Origin: Plutella xylostella
Lineage: Eukaryota; Arthropoda; Insecta; Lepidoptera; Plutellidae
Reading direction: 5' to 3'
DNA length: 64,000 nt
NCBI RefSeq assembly: GCF_932276165.1
Contig: NC_064010.1
Coordinates: forward strand, 2,914,001 to 2,978,000
This document shows, piece after piece, positions 9,989-19,851 of the stretch. The notes beneath the pieces were generated by a model. It ran no database searches and was not told where the DNA came from. It saw nothing but the letters and a program-made list of their open reading frames with translations. The position numbers were made by a program, and so were the translations under genes. Position 1 is the stretch's first letter; each line of letters begins with the position of its first letter.

Positions 9989-12838
9989 ATGGGCGATATG
10001 GCGCAAAGTTACCCAAAGTTGGAAGCATCAAGCTTCGACAATTGGCTCTTCAGAGTCAAATGCTTGTTAGATGAAAAACAGATAAAATATGTTTTGGAAA
10101 GCAAAACCACCGAAAAGAGTGATGAGAAATATGGAGCAAACGATGCGAAGGCTAAATGCATCATAGTTCAATGCCTTACGGACAAGCATTTAAACATAAT
10201 AAAAGAGTGCAGCACGGCACAAGAAATGGTAAAAGTACTAGAAGACACATTCCAAAGAAAGAGTATAATGACTAAGATTCATTTACGAAGAAAATTGCTA
10301 AACGTGAAACATGAAAAATTCGAGAAACTAGAAGAGTATTTCGCAAGGTTTGATACCATCGTACGGGAACTGGAATGCACCGGAGAGAAAGTGGAAGAGA
10401 AAGATAAAGTCTGCTACATACTGACAGGACTAGAAGAAAGGTATGATAGCTTAATAACAGCAATAGAAACAATAAATACAGATATTAAGTTAGAATATGT
10501 AAAAGCGAGACTATTAGATGAAGAACTAAAGATGAAGAACAAAAATCCGGAACATACAAGTGAAGAAACAGCATTTTCCAATATAGTGACATGCTACAGA
10601 TGCAACAAACCCGGACACATAGCAACAGAGTGCCGAGGAAGAGGAAGAGGACAGAGAAGAGGAACACAATTTCAAGGACGAGGAAACAGAGGTCATGGTC
10701 GAGGAAGAGGATATATAGCAAGAGGACTAGAACATCAATATGGAAACTACAGTCAAGGAGGTCAAAGACATGCGAGCCAACAGGGGTCATCGTGGCAGCA
10801 CACGGCTGCAACTGCATCTGAAGAAAACAAAGAATTTTCATTCATAGCAGGTACACAAAATGATAATTTTAGGACCAACAAAGTAGAGAATTGTAAATTA
10901 GAGTTCATTGTAGATTTAGGTTGCACAGAACATCTAATTCAAAGTAAATACGAGAGATATATGTCAGAAATTCAATACTTAGATAAAGAGGTAAAAATAT
11001 TCATAGCAAATGGAGATTACGTAACAGCGAACAAGAGAGGAAATATTTATGTCACAAGTGATAGCGCAAGTATAAAAATAGACGCACTAATAGTAGAACA
11101 CTTGTCATTTAACTTACTTTCTGTAAGAAAAATAGTTCAGAATGATTGTGAAGTAAGGTTTAACTCTGAAACTGTAGAAATTCAGAAGAATAATAATAGC
11201 GGTAATAAAATAATAGGATACTGTTCAGGGAAACTATATAAGTTACATACAGAGATAGCTGTAGATAGATGTAACTATGCTAATTTCAGCACCGGAGAAG
11301 TATGGCACAGAAGGCTGGGACATCTCAACCGTAGGAGTTTACAAACTATGAACCTACCGGTAAGCAAAAATGTATGCGGTCCATGTATGGAAGGAAAAGG
11401 AAAGAGGAAACCATTCCAAAGGATATTGAAACCAAGGTCGCATAGTATAGGCGAATTGATACATACGGATATAGCAGGGCCAGCAAATATTGAAGGCTTA
11501 AACGAAGAGCGATATTATCAAACTATAATAGATGACTACTCACACTTTTGCGAAGTGAGACTCCTAAAAATTAAAAGTGAAGCAACAGATAATATAATAC
11601 ATTACATAAATAGATTGGAAAATGAAAAAGGAATCAGAGTAAAGAAAATAAGATGTGACAATGGTGGAGAATTCAAAAATAGAAGAATGGAAGTATTTTG
11701 TCAGGAACGCGGCATTATTATACAGTATACTACCCCATACTCACCACAAAGCAATGGAGTTGCGGAACGCATGAATCAGACGTTATACAACAAAGCCAGA
11801 ACACAACTGAATGAGGCTAATCTGCCAAAACATCTATGGGGAGAAGCAATATTATGCTCAGCATATCAGCTAAATCGATGTCCGTCATCTGCCATTAATT
11901 TTGAGACACCAGAATGCATTATGAGAGGAAAAACAGACCTTTCAAGGCTCAAAACTTTCGGAAGCAAAGCATGGGCTGTGATTTTACCAAGACAAAGTAA
12001 ATTCGAGGGCAGAGCGAAAGAAGGGAGAATGTTAGGGTACGCACCAACTGGATACAGGCTGTGGGATCCAGAGACTAACAAAATAATCATCAGTCGAGAT
12101 GTAAGATTTGATGAATCAGACATCATATATCAAGAAAAGAAACAGGACAATAATGTAAGATACTACCAAGAAGAAGAACAAGGACAAGAAAATGAACAAG
12201 ACGAGAATATACAAAGACAAGCTGAAGTGCAAGTTCATGAAGAGAGACATCAAGAACTAAGTAGAGAACAAAGAACTAGAAGGCTACCTACATATTTAAA
12301 AGATTACGAATTGGAAGAAGACGTTATAGAACAAGAAGCAAACATAGCATTCTGTCTACACATAGAACCTCAAACATATGATGAAGCAATTAAAGAAGGA
12401 GAAGGATGGAAAGAAGCAATAGATAATGAGTTAAAATCACACGAACAACTAAATACTTGGACAGAGACAGAACTACCAAATAAGAAAAGAGCTATAGACA
12501 CCAAATGGGTTTTTAGAACAAAGCAAGATGGAAAAAAGAAAGCACGACTAGTAGCAAAAGGTTTTCAAACAGATAACAAGTACAATGTTTACTCACCAGT
12601 GGCAAGAATGTCAACTATAAGAATGATGCTAAGCTATGCACTACAGGAAGATCATCAGCTAAGACAATTCGATGTACCAACTGCATTTCTTAATGGCGAA
12701 TTAAAAGAAGAAGTACACTCGCGAGCAACCAAATCGACTCAAGCCTTGACGGCGCAAACATACATTAATACAAGTAAAATTATGAATAGAAATAATAAAA
12801 ATGATATGTCATTTAAAAGCTTAAGATGTCAGCTTTAA
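9989..12838 (+). CDS. copia gag-pol, 5' part (gag, protease, integrase, start of RT), truncated by insertion
   Basis: Residues 1-190 are a copia-type capsid (UBN2-like) region. A CCHC zinc knuckle is at 202-215 (CYRCNKPGHIATEC), followed by an RG-rich stretch. The protease site is at 309-311, reading DLG instead of the usual D-S/T-G. The integrase has its HHCC finger around 439-467 (WHRRLGHLN, CGPCMEGK) and a DD35E triad at D494 (HTDIAGP), D557 (CDNGGEF) and E593 (NGVAERMN). RT begins near 840, with the first catalytic Asp in QFDVPTAFLNG. The copia-derived frame ends at 12715; the last 41 codons are read from the Tc1 inverted repeat. The start ATG lies 4 bases past the LTR, as expected for copia. 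Confidence 0.92.
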   Translation: MGDMAQSYPKLEASSFDNWLFRVKCLLDEKQIKYVLESKTTEKSDEKYGANDAKAKCIIVQCLTDKHLNIIKECSTAQEMVKVLEDTFQRKSIMTKIHLRRKLLNVKHEKFEKLEEYFARFDTIVRELECTGEKVEEKDKVCYILTGLEERYDSLITAIETINTDIKLEYVKARLLDEELKMKNKNPEHTSEETAFSNIVTCYRCNKPGHIATECRGRGRGQRRGTQFQGRGNRGHGRGRGYIARGLEHQYGNYSQGGQRHASQQGSSWQHTAATASEENKEFSFIAGTQNDNFRTNKVENCKLEFIVDLGCTEHLIQSKYERYMSEIQYLDKEVKIFIANGDYVTANKRGNIYVTSDSASIKIDALIVEHLSFNLLSVRKIVQNDCEVRFNSETVEIQKNNNSGNKIIGYCSGKLYKLHTEIAVDRCNYANFSTGEVWHRRLGHLNRRSLQTMNLPVSKNVCGPCMEGKGKRKPFQRILKPRSHSIGELIHTDIAGPANIEGLNEERYYQTIIDDYSHFCEVRLLKIKSEATDNIIHYINRLENEKGIRVKKIRCDNGGEFKNRRMEVFCQERGIIIQYTTPYSPQSNGVAERMNQTLYNKARTQLNEANLPKHLWGEAILCSAYQLNRCPSSAINFETPECIMRGKTDLSRLKTFGSKAWAVILPRQSKFEGRAKEGRMLGYAPTGYRLWDPETNKIIISRDVRFDESDIIYQEKKQDNNVRYYQEEEQGQENEQDENIQRQAEVQVHEERHQELSREQRTRRLPTYLKDYELEEDVIEQEANIAFCLHIEPQTYDEAIKEGEGWKEAIDNELKSHEQLNTWTETELPNKKRAIDTKWVFRTKQDGKKKARLVAKGFQTDNKYNVYSPVARMSTIRMMLSYALQEDHQLRQFDVPTAFLNGELKEEVHSRATKSTQALTAQTYINTSKIMNRNNKNDMSFKSLRCQL

Positions 12839-14362
12839 TTTGATATCATTATTATTGAAATCCATTCATCATTTTTGAAATAAATGATGTCTGAACGCAA
12901 TTGTAGGAAAAACGGGAATTTAGGAAAAAAGGGTATGGGTATCGTATTATACAAATTAAACAAAAAATGTTAAGATAAAAATTTATTTATTTAAATCAAT
13001 ACTTTGTATTGCCCCCTCTTGCCCTAATTACAGCCTGCAGCCTGTTTCTCATAGACCTTATCAACTTTTTGACAGTTTCCTGAGGAATGCCGTCCCACTC
13101 CTCTAATAAAGCTGTCTTCAGCTCGTCCACGCTTGCAGGGACTGGATTCCTGGCCCGAACTCTTCTTTTGAGCTCGTCCCATAAGTGTTCGATGGGATTC
13201 AGGTCAGGACTGAGCGCAGGCCAGTCCATCGTGCGCAATTCCTTCTCTCTCAGAAACTGCCGACTGACTCGTGCCGTGTGGCAGCGGGCATTGTCGTGCA
13301 TTAGCACGAAGTCTTCACCGACAAATTCTGCATAGGGCACAACATGACCGAGTAGAATGTCGGTGATGTACCGATCAGCTGTTAACCCGCCTCCTCGGCC
13401 GCCTCCAGGCACGAAAACAAGTGCGGTTTTTCCCTCTAGAGAAATACCAGCCCACATCATGCAGGAACCGCCGCCATATGCTACTGTTTCAGCGAAACAA
13501 CATTGGGCAAATCGTTCCCCCGGACGCCGGTAGACCCGGCCTCTCCTGTCACTGCCATGCAGACACACTCTGCACTCATCAGTAAACAGGACCGACCGCC
13601 ATTGCGCAATGCTCCAATCGAGATGCTCTCGAGCAAACTGAAGACGCGCTTGTCGGTGGCCTGCAGTCAATTTGGGGCCTGATGCAGGTCTTTTTGGTGT
13701 CAAGTTGGCTTCCTTCAAGCGTCTTCTCACTGTCCACTCGCTGACAGCCACTTGTCGTACACGTCTCAGTTCTTGCTGCACATCAACGCCCGTAAGGTGT
13801 CGATTGCGCAGCGAGGTTGAGACAATGAAGCGGTCGTCTCTCTCTGAAGTGCAGCGGTGGCGGCCCGTTCTTGGTCTTCGATTGAAGGCACCAGTCTCTT
13901 GGAACCGTCTGTATACTCGGGATACAGCAGACTGGCTCAAGTGGAGCTGGGCAGCGACTGCTCGCTGACTTAACCCTTGTTGCAGCAAGGCAACAACTTG
14001 AGCAGCTTCTTCTGGTGTGGTATCCATGGGTTTGCGAAAACAAGGAATACAATGCAACGAGATGTGTACCGGTCAACTTGCAACAAGCGACTGATAAGGT
14101 ACACCGGATGTGGAAAGGTTTTATAGCGGGATCAGGTAGCGCAAGGCGTGGATTCCTAATGAGGTAATTAACACTGACGGGCAATTAAAATGCGTCATTA
14201 AATCTGCGCTTAGTTTTTTTTTATGGTATTGATCTTAATTGAAAGCCTAATTCTTCAGCTTTCGAATGACATATCACTTTTATATTTACCATTTATCGTT
14301 TTAGGAAAATCAATGTATATGTGCGCCGTGAAGGCTTGAGTCGATTTGGTTGCTCGCGAGTG
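12716..14362. mobile_element. Tc1-family DNA transposon inserted in copia pol
   Basis: The first 30 bases, starting CACTCGCGAGCAACCAAATC, are repeated exactly in inverted orientation at the right end. Weaker inverted similarity continues for 100 bases or more. TA duplications lie at 12714-12715 and 14363-14364. The element is 1647 bp and carries one uninterrupted transposase gene on the minus strand. Full TIRs and an open ORF make it a candidate for recent activity. Confidence 0.95.
12996..14057 (-). CDS. Tc1-type transposase, DD34E
   Basis: This is a 353-residue cut-and-paste transposase, about the usual Tc1 length. An N-terminal paired-like helix-turn-helix DNA-binding region (about 12-120) includes LSQRAVAAQLHLSQSAVSRV and a basic RRPRTGRHR linker. 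The catalytic triad is D160 (FTDE), D255 (MHDNARCH) and E290 (PDLNPIEHLWDELK), with 34 residues between the last two, the hallmark of Tc1. The more likely start is Met12 (MDTTPEEA), where Tc1 transposases usually begin. There is no frameshift or stop. It acts in the nucleus on its own TIRs. Confidence 0.95.
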   Translation of the reverse strand: MHCIPCFRKPMDTTPEEAAQVVALLQQGLSQRAVAAQLHLSQSAVSRVYRRFQETGAFNRRPRTGRHRCTSERDDRFIVSTSLRNRHLTGVDVQQELRRVRQVAVSEWTVRRRLKEANLTPKRPASGPKLTAGHRQARLQFAREHLDWSIAQWRSVLFTDECRVCLHGSDRRGRVYRRPGERFAQCCFAETVAYGGGSCMMWAGISLEGKTALVFVPGGGRGGGLTADRYITDILLGHVVPYAEFVGEDFVLMHDNARCHTARVSRQFLREKELRTMDWPALSPDLNPIEHLWDELKRRVRARNPVPASVDELKTALLEEWDGIPQETVKKLIRSMRNRLQAVIRARGGNTKY

Positions 14363-15483
14363 TATATATAAAGCCACCAGATGGAGTACAAGTCGGCCAA
14401 GGAAAGGTACTGAAGCTTAACAAAGCTTTATATGGTTTGCGAGAAGCACCAAAATGCTGGAATGACAGATTTCACGACTTTATAATTAAGCAAGGTTTTG
14501 AACAATCAAAGCATGATTTTTGTTTATACACGAAAAAAGATGAATGGTTACTGATCTGGGTGGATGACATCATAACTATGGGAAACTGTATGGATACTAT
14601 AAAGAAATTAAAAGAAGAATTCAATGTAAGAGATCTGGGAGAAGTTAAAGAGTATATAGGCATGGAAATACATAGAGAGCAGAATATATTAAAAATAAAA
14701 CAAGAAAAGATGATTAATAAAATAATTGAAAAATTCGGAATGGAATCGTGCAAAGGTGTAAATACGCCGATAGAGGCTACAAAATCTAAGAACAATGAAG
14801 AAGAAGAGATAATCACAAATGTACCATATAGAGAACTAATCGGATGTTTAACATACATCTCTACAACATCTAGACCAGATATAACTTACGCAACTTCATA
14901 CCTTAGCAGGTACTTAGATAAACCAACGAAAGAAAGATGGATTGCGGCTAAGAGAGTACTAAGATATCTAAAACAAACTGCAAGTAAATGCTTAACCTAT
15001 ATTAAGAATAAAGATTCGCAGAAGAGATTATTAGCCTACAGTGACGCGGATTGGGCAAGCGACAGTCAAGATAGGAAAAGCGTAAGTGGCTGCGCTATAT
15101 TTTACTGCGACAATTTAATTTCATGGTTTTCGAAGAAACAATGCACCGTCTCATTATCATCTGCAGAGGCAGAATATGTGGCTGCTGCAATGGTAACGTC
15201 GGAGCTAATCTATTTAAAAGGTATATCAGCTAACTTCAATATGGACATTGATGCATACTTACTAGTTGATAATCAAAGTGCGATTAGAATGATTGAATGT
15301 AATGAAAACAGTAAGCGCACCAAACATATCGATATTAAGTTTCATTTTGTAAAAGATGCGGTATGTAATAAGAATATTGTTGTATCGTATGTGTCTACGC
15401 AACAAAATGTAGCCGATATATTTACTAAACCGCTGAATACTGTAAAACACAATTACTTTGTAATGAGACTCTTTATTATATAA
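14350..15483 (+). CDS. copia pol, 3' part (rest of RT, RNase H)
   Basis: The copia-derived frame starts at 14365, after the Tc1 element and its TA. The first five codons come from the Tc1 end. RT motifs include LNKALYGLREAPKCWND and the catalytic box as LLIWVDDI (residues 67-74), where Trp replaces the usual Tyr of YVDD. RNase H follows, with YSDADWASD, SLSSAEAEYVAA, DNQSAIRM and a TKHIDIKFHFV tail. The stop is at 15481-15483, about 130 bases before the polypurine tract. It is in the same phase as the 5' part across the insertion. Confidence 0.92.
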   Translation: MLASVYIKPPDGVQVGQGKVLKLNKALYGLREAPKCWNDRFHDFIIKQGFEQSKHDFCLYTKKDEWLLIWVDDIITMGNCMDTIKKLKEEFNVRDLGEVKEYIGMEIHREQNILKIKQEKMINKIIEKFGMESCKGVNTPIEATKSKNNEEEEIITNVPYRELIGCLTYISTTSRPDITYATSYLSRYLDKPTKERWIAAKRVLRYLKQTASKCLTYIKNKDSQKRLLAYSDADWASDSQDRKSVSGCAIFYCDNLISWFSKKQCTVSLSSAEAEYVAAAMVTSELIYLKGISANFNMDIDAYLLVDNQSAIRMIECNENSKRTKHIDIKFHFVKDAVCNKNIVVSYVSTQQNVADIFTKPLNTVKHNYFVMRLFII

Positions 15484-15619
15484 AATACGAAGTAAGTTTG
15501 TAAAGTTAACAATGTTTACATTATAAGTTGATTTAATGTTTAAAGACATAGAAAGAAAAGAAGTGTTATAAGTTTATTTAATTGCAATATTCAATTAGAA
15601 ATTTAATATTGAGAGGGGG

Positions 15620-15781
15620 TGTCAGGAATTTGTCTATGTCACTTCCTTGTCTACTGGTAACAAACAACATGGCTGTACATATTATTTTCTCCAAATTACA
15701 ATAAAAGTTAATTATACCCAATATGTGAGTATTCTTCTAATTCTATATAAATATCCACTGCGCAACGATATATAAATAACA
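15620..15781 (+). repeat. copia 3' LTR (162 bp)
   Basis: It starts TGTCAGGAATTTG directly after the GAGAGGGGG purine tract and ends with CA at 15781. The TG...CA ends are canonical. The distal 145 bases equal the 5' LTR. Confidence 0.88.
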
Positions 15782-15837
15782 TATCGCACCAAACGGATTT
15801 ACATTTCATGTTTGGAAAGACAGACTAAAGTGGACGC

Positions 15838-15952
15838 ACATTCATCAGAAAATGCGTTCAGAAAATTCGTTCAATCAGAATATTTACTCATCAGAAAATT
15901 TTATATTTATACGATGAATAAAAACATTTGACTTTGACTTTGCACATGTGTG
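15838..15952 (+). mobile_element. LINE 3'-end fragment with (TTTGAC)n tail
   Basis: TTCATCAGAAAATTTTATATTTATACGATGAATAAAAACA followed by TTTGACTTTGACTTT matches the 3' ends at 17195-17300 (reverse) and 37485-37730. A short tandem tail is typical of CR1/jockey-type LINEs. It is 5'-truncated to about 110 bases. Confidence 0.6.
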
Positions 15953-16213
15953 AATTTATTTATTTCTATACAAACAATAAAGAATGCGATGCCTCCGTTG
16001 CGCACGTTGGCGAAAGGTCGACGCATCAATGTTTGTTTAATATCAGTGTGTGAGCACCTTCATATCGGGTTTTAGAGACCTTTGATGAGGGTGGATCAGT
16101 AAGATACCTAATGTGATTAAGTATGCCTATCTAATTAAGGCTGGTTCCCAATTTGTACCATTCATTATTAAGGCTATTCAATGATTTATTAATGATACTA
16201 GGTAGGTGGTAGA

Positions 16214-16474
16214 AAAAAAAAAACACGCACTCACGCCTTGTACTAATGTACCTACTTCCTTGCGGGGTAGGCAGAGGTGCATTGCTGCACCCACTTTTCG
16301 CCAGAGTGTATGTTAGTCCCAATGTAATAGGGGGCGGGCCTATTGCCATTTAACGGGCACATCCAAGACCCGAGAACAAATATCTGTGTATAAACAAATA
16401 TCTGCCCCAGCCGGGAATCGAACCCGGGACCATCGGCTCAGTAGTCAGGGTCACTAACCACTACGCCATTAGGT
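16214..16474 (-). mobile_element. tRNA-derived SINE, minus strand
   Basis: Nearly identical to the SINE at 6178-6426: same tRNA-like head with A and B boxes, same body, same terminal T run next to an A11 tract on the plus strand. GGTAGGT-type repeats on both sides may be the target duplication. Confidence 0.8.
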
Positions 16475-16920
16475 CGTCGGTAGGTAGGTAGGTAGATAAT
16501 AAAAAAAAAACAGAAAACCCAAACCACTTTTGGGGTGTCAAGAAAACTACCAATAAAATAGGCTCTTTTAAAGAATTTGGTATAGACCATGTCGTAAAGC
16601 CTTATTATTTAGGAAAGTTCTCAAAATGTGAAAATTAAAAATACTAACTTTTAATAACTTTTGCCATTCCTTGCCCATGCAAAGACGTGAAATGTCACAA
16701 AACACCTAACTAACTATAAGTATACCACCTTCGAATAAAGCTTGAGTTAGCCATTAAATCTGGATTAAGTCCATAATTATAAACTAAATCTTAACACCAC
16801 CCTGGACCCAGGGTTCACTGTCTAATTAACTCTGCATTACACTGTGTAAGTATTCTACACTTAGATTAACAATGTGCGAACAAGCTGGTGTATCACCATT
16901 GACATATACGTATATAGGTA

Positions 16921-17123
16921 CTAGCTGTTCCCGCACGCTTCGCTTCGCCTTAAAAAGTTTTCCCGTGGGAATTCCGGGATAAAAAGTAGCCTATGTTCTT
17001 TCCCAGGGTCTAGACCGTAAGTATACCAAATTTCATTAAAATCCGTTCAGTAGTTTTGGCGTGAAAGAGTAACAGACAGACAGACAGACACAGTTACTTT
17101 CGCATTTATAATATTAGTTAGGA
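16921..17123 (-). mobile_element. non-autonomous Helitron (Lep1-like)
   Basis: On the minus strand it starts TCCTAACTAATATTATAAATGCG and ends CTAG after a GCGAAGCGAAGC subterminal segment. A (CTGT)n core (ACAG on the plus strand) lies between. These features match the lepidopteran Lep1 Helitron description as I recall it. Six more copies are in this window. Confidence 0.72.
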
Positions 17124-17194
17124 TTACTGCGTCCTTTTGAAATCATTGTGTATCACATACAAAAACCAAGAAAAAAAGTGTCTGAATTTTGTTC

Positions 17195-17300
17195 AAAGTC
17201 AAAGTCAAATGTTTTTATTCATCGTATAAATATAACATTTTCTGATGAACGTAAATTTTTACAAACTTCTCTCCGTTCGGATAAGGGGCTCTTTTTGTTT
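17195..17300 (-). mobile_element. LINE 3'-end fragment, minus strand
   Basis: The reverse complement of the family seen at 15838 and 37485: CTCCGTTCGGATAAGGGGCTC, then TTCATCAG-type sequence, GATGAATAAAAACA and a (TTTGAC)n tail. Confidence 0.6.
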
Positions 17301-17475
17301 ACTGTCAAACCGTTTTAACTTCAACCTAATGACAACCGCATTTGACCAATGAATAAAGATACAAAATAAATCTTCTAACCGAACTAATTCAAAATAACTC
17401 ACTCAGTTTTAAAAGTGGGGTGTTATTTGTCGAGACGTTTCTTTTGCACTGACACTCCATCTTCTTCGTACATTG
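17294..17475. repeat. dispersed repeat (copy of 8946-9165)
   Basis: Shares the ordered blocks TTTACTGTCAAACCGTTTTA, ATGACAACCG, CAATGAATAAA and CGAGACGTTTCTTTTGCAC with 8946-9165. Class unknown. Confidence 0.5.
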
Positions 17476-17639
17476 TTAATCTCAGATCACAGCGTGGCAG
17501 CGTCGTGCCTGTAGCTTCGCTTTGTAGTAAAGGGAAGACATGACATCTAGTGCTCTCTTCTGTTCTATTTCCACGTTTTAATGAGAAGTCACTGCAATGG
17601 CCGCGGCAACTTACGTCCATCCTCCGCTGTACTCCTAGT

Positions 17640-17826
17640 ACCTAGATAGGTTTTAGAGTTTGCTAAAACTAAAACAGTTTTGGTTTTCTTCCGTCATCTA
17701 AGCCTCTAACGTACAGGTTTTTCAATTTACGTAAACGGAAAAAGTTTAGGTTTAATTCTGTTATCTAAGCCCAAGGATTATCAAATTAGCAAAAAGAAAA
17801 AGAGTTTTGGTTTTCTTCTGTCATCT
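17640..17826. repeat. degenerate tandem repeat, about 62-bp unit, three copies
   Basis: The block GTTTTGGTTTTCTTCCGTCATCTAAGC recurs with changes as GTTTAGGTTTAATTCTGTTATCTAAGC and GTTTTGGTTTTCTTCTGTCATCTGC. The spacers share an ATTTACGTAAAC/AATTAGCAAAAAG-like end. No gene. Confidence 0.6.
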
Positions 17827-17829
17827 GCA

Positions 17830-18815
17830 TATAATATTTTCTGTCAAATGTTTCATCATAGTTTCCGCTAGAGGCGCCTCTTTGTATGAGAGAAAACGTA
17901 TACTTTTATAGTGTTCGATAAACTATCAACTCTGCTCTAGATGCACTGTTAAAACTAAGGCAAACTCTCGTAATACTTACAGGCAAGAGTGTTATTAAAG
18001 TAAACCGAAAGGAACTAACTCAGGTGGTCATACTGAACAATTTGTTCCACGACTTCTGACCACCCGAGTCACCCCCTTTTGCCTTAACTTTTTTATAACA
18101 CCCTGTATATTTTTTTCAGTGTAAGCTCTCAGTGTATATGCAGCCTTATCTTTAAAGCGTGCCATAGTACCGGGATACCCTCGTAAATTCATTAATAAAG
18201 AATGCCTAAGTTCCGGGATGAAAATTTAGGGTCCAATAGGTGAATATTTTAGGTTTACTGTGGAAAATGGACTTTCATTTACACTGTGGTTGAATATAAA
18301 CAACTTCTAAGCATCACTTATTTATACTTTACTTGTTTGATACATATTTATTTTACTTTAATTCTGAAATAAAGCTCTATATTTTTGCATAGTGCTGATG
18401 CTGAGTGTGACGTCTTTTGGGACGACGCTCACCGCTAACTGAAATCGTAATTTTACTTAGAATTTTCATGGGCCATTTGGAGTAAATTCGTTTCCCTATC
18501 CATACGAATTCAATCCATAAAAGCAACAATTTGCCTGAAATGTCCCTTTGTTGCGTAGGTAACGACTTTAGTTGTGTTTCATTGGTAGTGATTTTGAAGT
18601 CATATTTTTCTTATTCAGCTAAACCATGAAATTTGTTTATGATTAGCTGCTTAAACCGAATTTCCTCTATTGTAAAGCTAAAAAAACACACACAGTGTTC
18701 ACAGCTTGCTAAAACGACCTTACATGTGCGTAATTTTTGCCTCGCCCACCGCTACCCCGCTCCGCACGGGTGAGCAGTTTGCCTACTGGGAAAGCAGCCT
18801 AGAATGTAGAGTTAC
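17830..18815. other. intron sequence, mostly unassigned
   Basis: Between repeats and the C2A exon. TTTTTTATAACACCCTGTATAT at about 18090-18112 is one end of the TATACAGGGTG-type inverted-repeat family seen at 40312, 48224 and 56817; the other end is not found. No gene is seen. Confidence 0.4.
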
Positions 18816-18896
18816 CTGGCACAGCGGCAGGAACACCTCCCCGATGGAGTCGTCGCGCGAGAAGCGGTCGTAGTCGAACACGTGCAGATGCAGCAC
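18816..18896 (-). CDS. Syt7: synaptotagmin-7, C2A distal exon
   Basis: 81 bases (27 codons, phase 0 at both ends) between a TCCCCAG acceptor (18898-18897) and a GTAAC donor at 18815. It encodes VLHLHVFDYDRFSRDDSIGE and VFLPLCQ. FDYDRFSRDD is Ca2+-binding loop 3, with all expected Asp ligands present. GC-rich codon use contrasts with the AT-rich introns. Confidence 0.95.
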
Positions 18897-19335
18897 CTGG
18901 GGAATACAACGACAAATTAATAAACTGTCACTTCCATGCTTAGATTAACGATATAGGAACCAGATGGTATTGTCACATAAAAACACAAAGCTAGGAACTG
19001 TCCGCATTTTATTTACTGTCAAACCGTTTTAAGTTAAATCTGCATGATGAAGACAATTTTATTGTACCAATGAATAAAGTGACAACTCTTCAACGAGGGA
19101 GTTTGTTACTGTACTATTTAGCAAAAATACTGCTGGCTCGCCGGCTCGCTGGCCCACTGGCAGTTTTTTGGACCGCGTAGGTACCTAGAATTTCAAATCC
19201 GCCATTGCAAGTAGACTTTCTCCATTGGCGGCTAAGCGAGCCAGCGGTTTTGCTCGGTAATGAATCACCGCCCTAAAGTTTCTAGATTGGTAATGTGCTT
19301 CACTCTAATACCAGACCTAATGGTAGGTACTATAC

Positions 19336-19512
19336 CCGGCTCTGCAGCTTCTGTATGGGGAACCCCTCGAAGTAGAAGGTCTCGTTCCAGCGTGGGTTGA
19401 GCGTGCGCCGCTTGATCTTCGTCTCCAGCCGGTGCTTCTTGTCCGGGAGCAGGGTCACCCGCACGTACGGGTCCGAGGTGCCGCTCAGGTCTTTAGCTGG
19501 GAGCTCCTTGCC
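19336..19512 (-). CDS. Syt7: synaptotagmin-7, C2A core exon
   Basis: 177 bases (59 codons) between a TCTCCCAG acceptor (19514-19513) and a GTATAG donor at 19335. It encodes GKELPAKDLSGTSDPYVRVT, then LLPDKKHRLETKIKRRTLNP and RWNETFYFEGFP. AKDLSGTSDPYV is C2A Ca2+ loop 1, with both Asp ligands. KHRLETKIKRRTLNP is the polybasic strand and signature of synaptotagmin C2A domains. Phase 0 at both ends. Confidence 0.95.
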
Positions 19513-19740
19513 CTGGGAGAGAGAGAATGGTTTTATCATATATTATGTATCAATATATGTGGTTTGTAGTTTATTTTAAGCTCACTAGATGGCGTGAGGG
19601 TGAAAACTGTCTACATCGCGGTATTAAGATTCCGTGTTTCTTATAACCATCAAATTTTAAATCGTTAATAAGTTTAGTTTTCCGTGGCCAACATTGTTTT
19701 AATTCTTAAAATTTTGGTCCCTCGAGCCGTATTTATTACG

Positions 19741-19851
19741 GAGATATATTAGCTGTCCGATACCCATATTACAGGCTCTACCTAGCTTGGGGTCGGATGG
19801 CCGTGTGTGAGAAGTCTTCACATATTATTATTATTTGTGACGGCTGAGGTA
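19741..19851 (+). mobile_element. 5'-truncated SINE fragment
   Basis: AGCTGTCCGATACCCATATTACAGGCTCTACCTAGCTTGGGGTCGG matches the distal body of the SINE at 4661-4920 and ends in ATT repeats. The tRNA-like head is missing. Confidence 0.65.

Larger units (their letters stand above)
9840..15781 (+). mobile_element. Ty1/copia LTR retrotransposon interrupted by a Tc1 element
   Basis: Two LTR copies flank gag-pol. The 145 bases shared by the 5' LTR (9840-9984) and 3' LTR (15637-15781) are identical, ending in AACA, which points to recent insertion. GGTTATGGGC directly after the 5' LTR matches the copia-type primer-binding site for an internal part of initiator tRNA-Met. A purine tract GAGAGGGGG (15611-15619) precedes the 3' LTR. 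No target duplication is visible: TGGAA at the left and TATCG at the right. A Tc1 transposon (12716-14362) splits pol at a TA, and its removal would leave the frame open. Confidence 0.93.
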
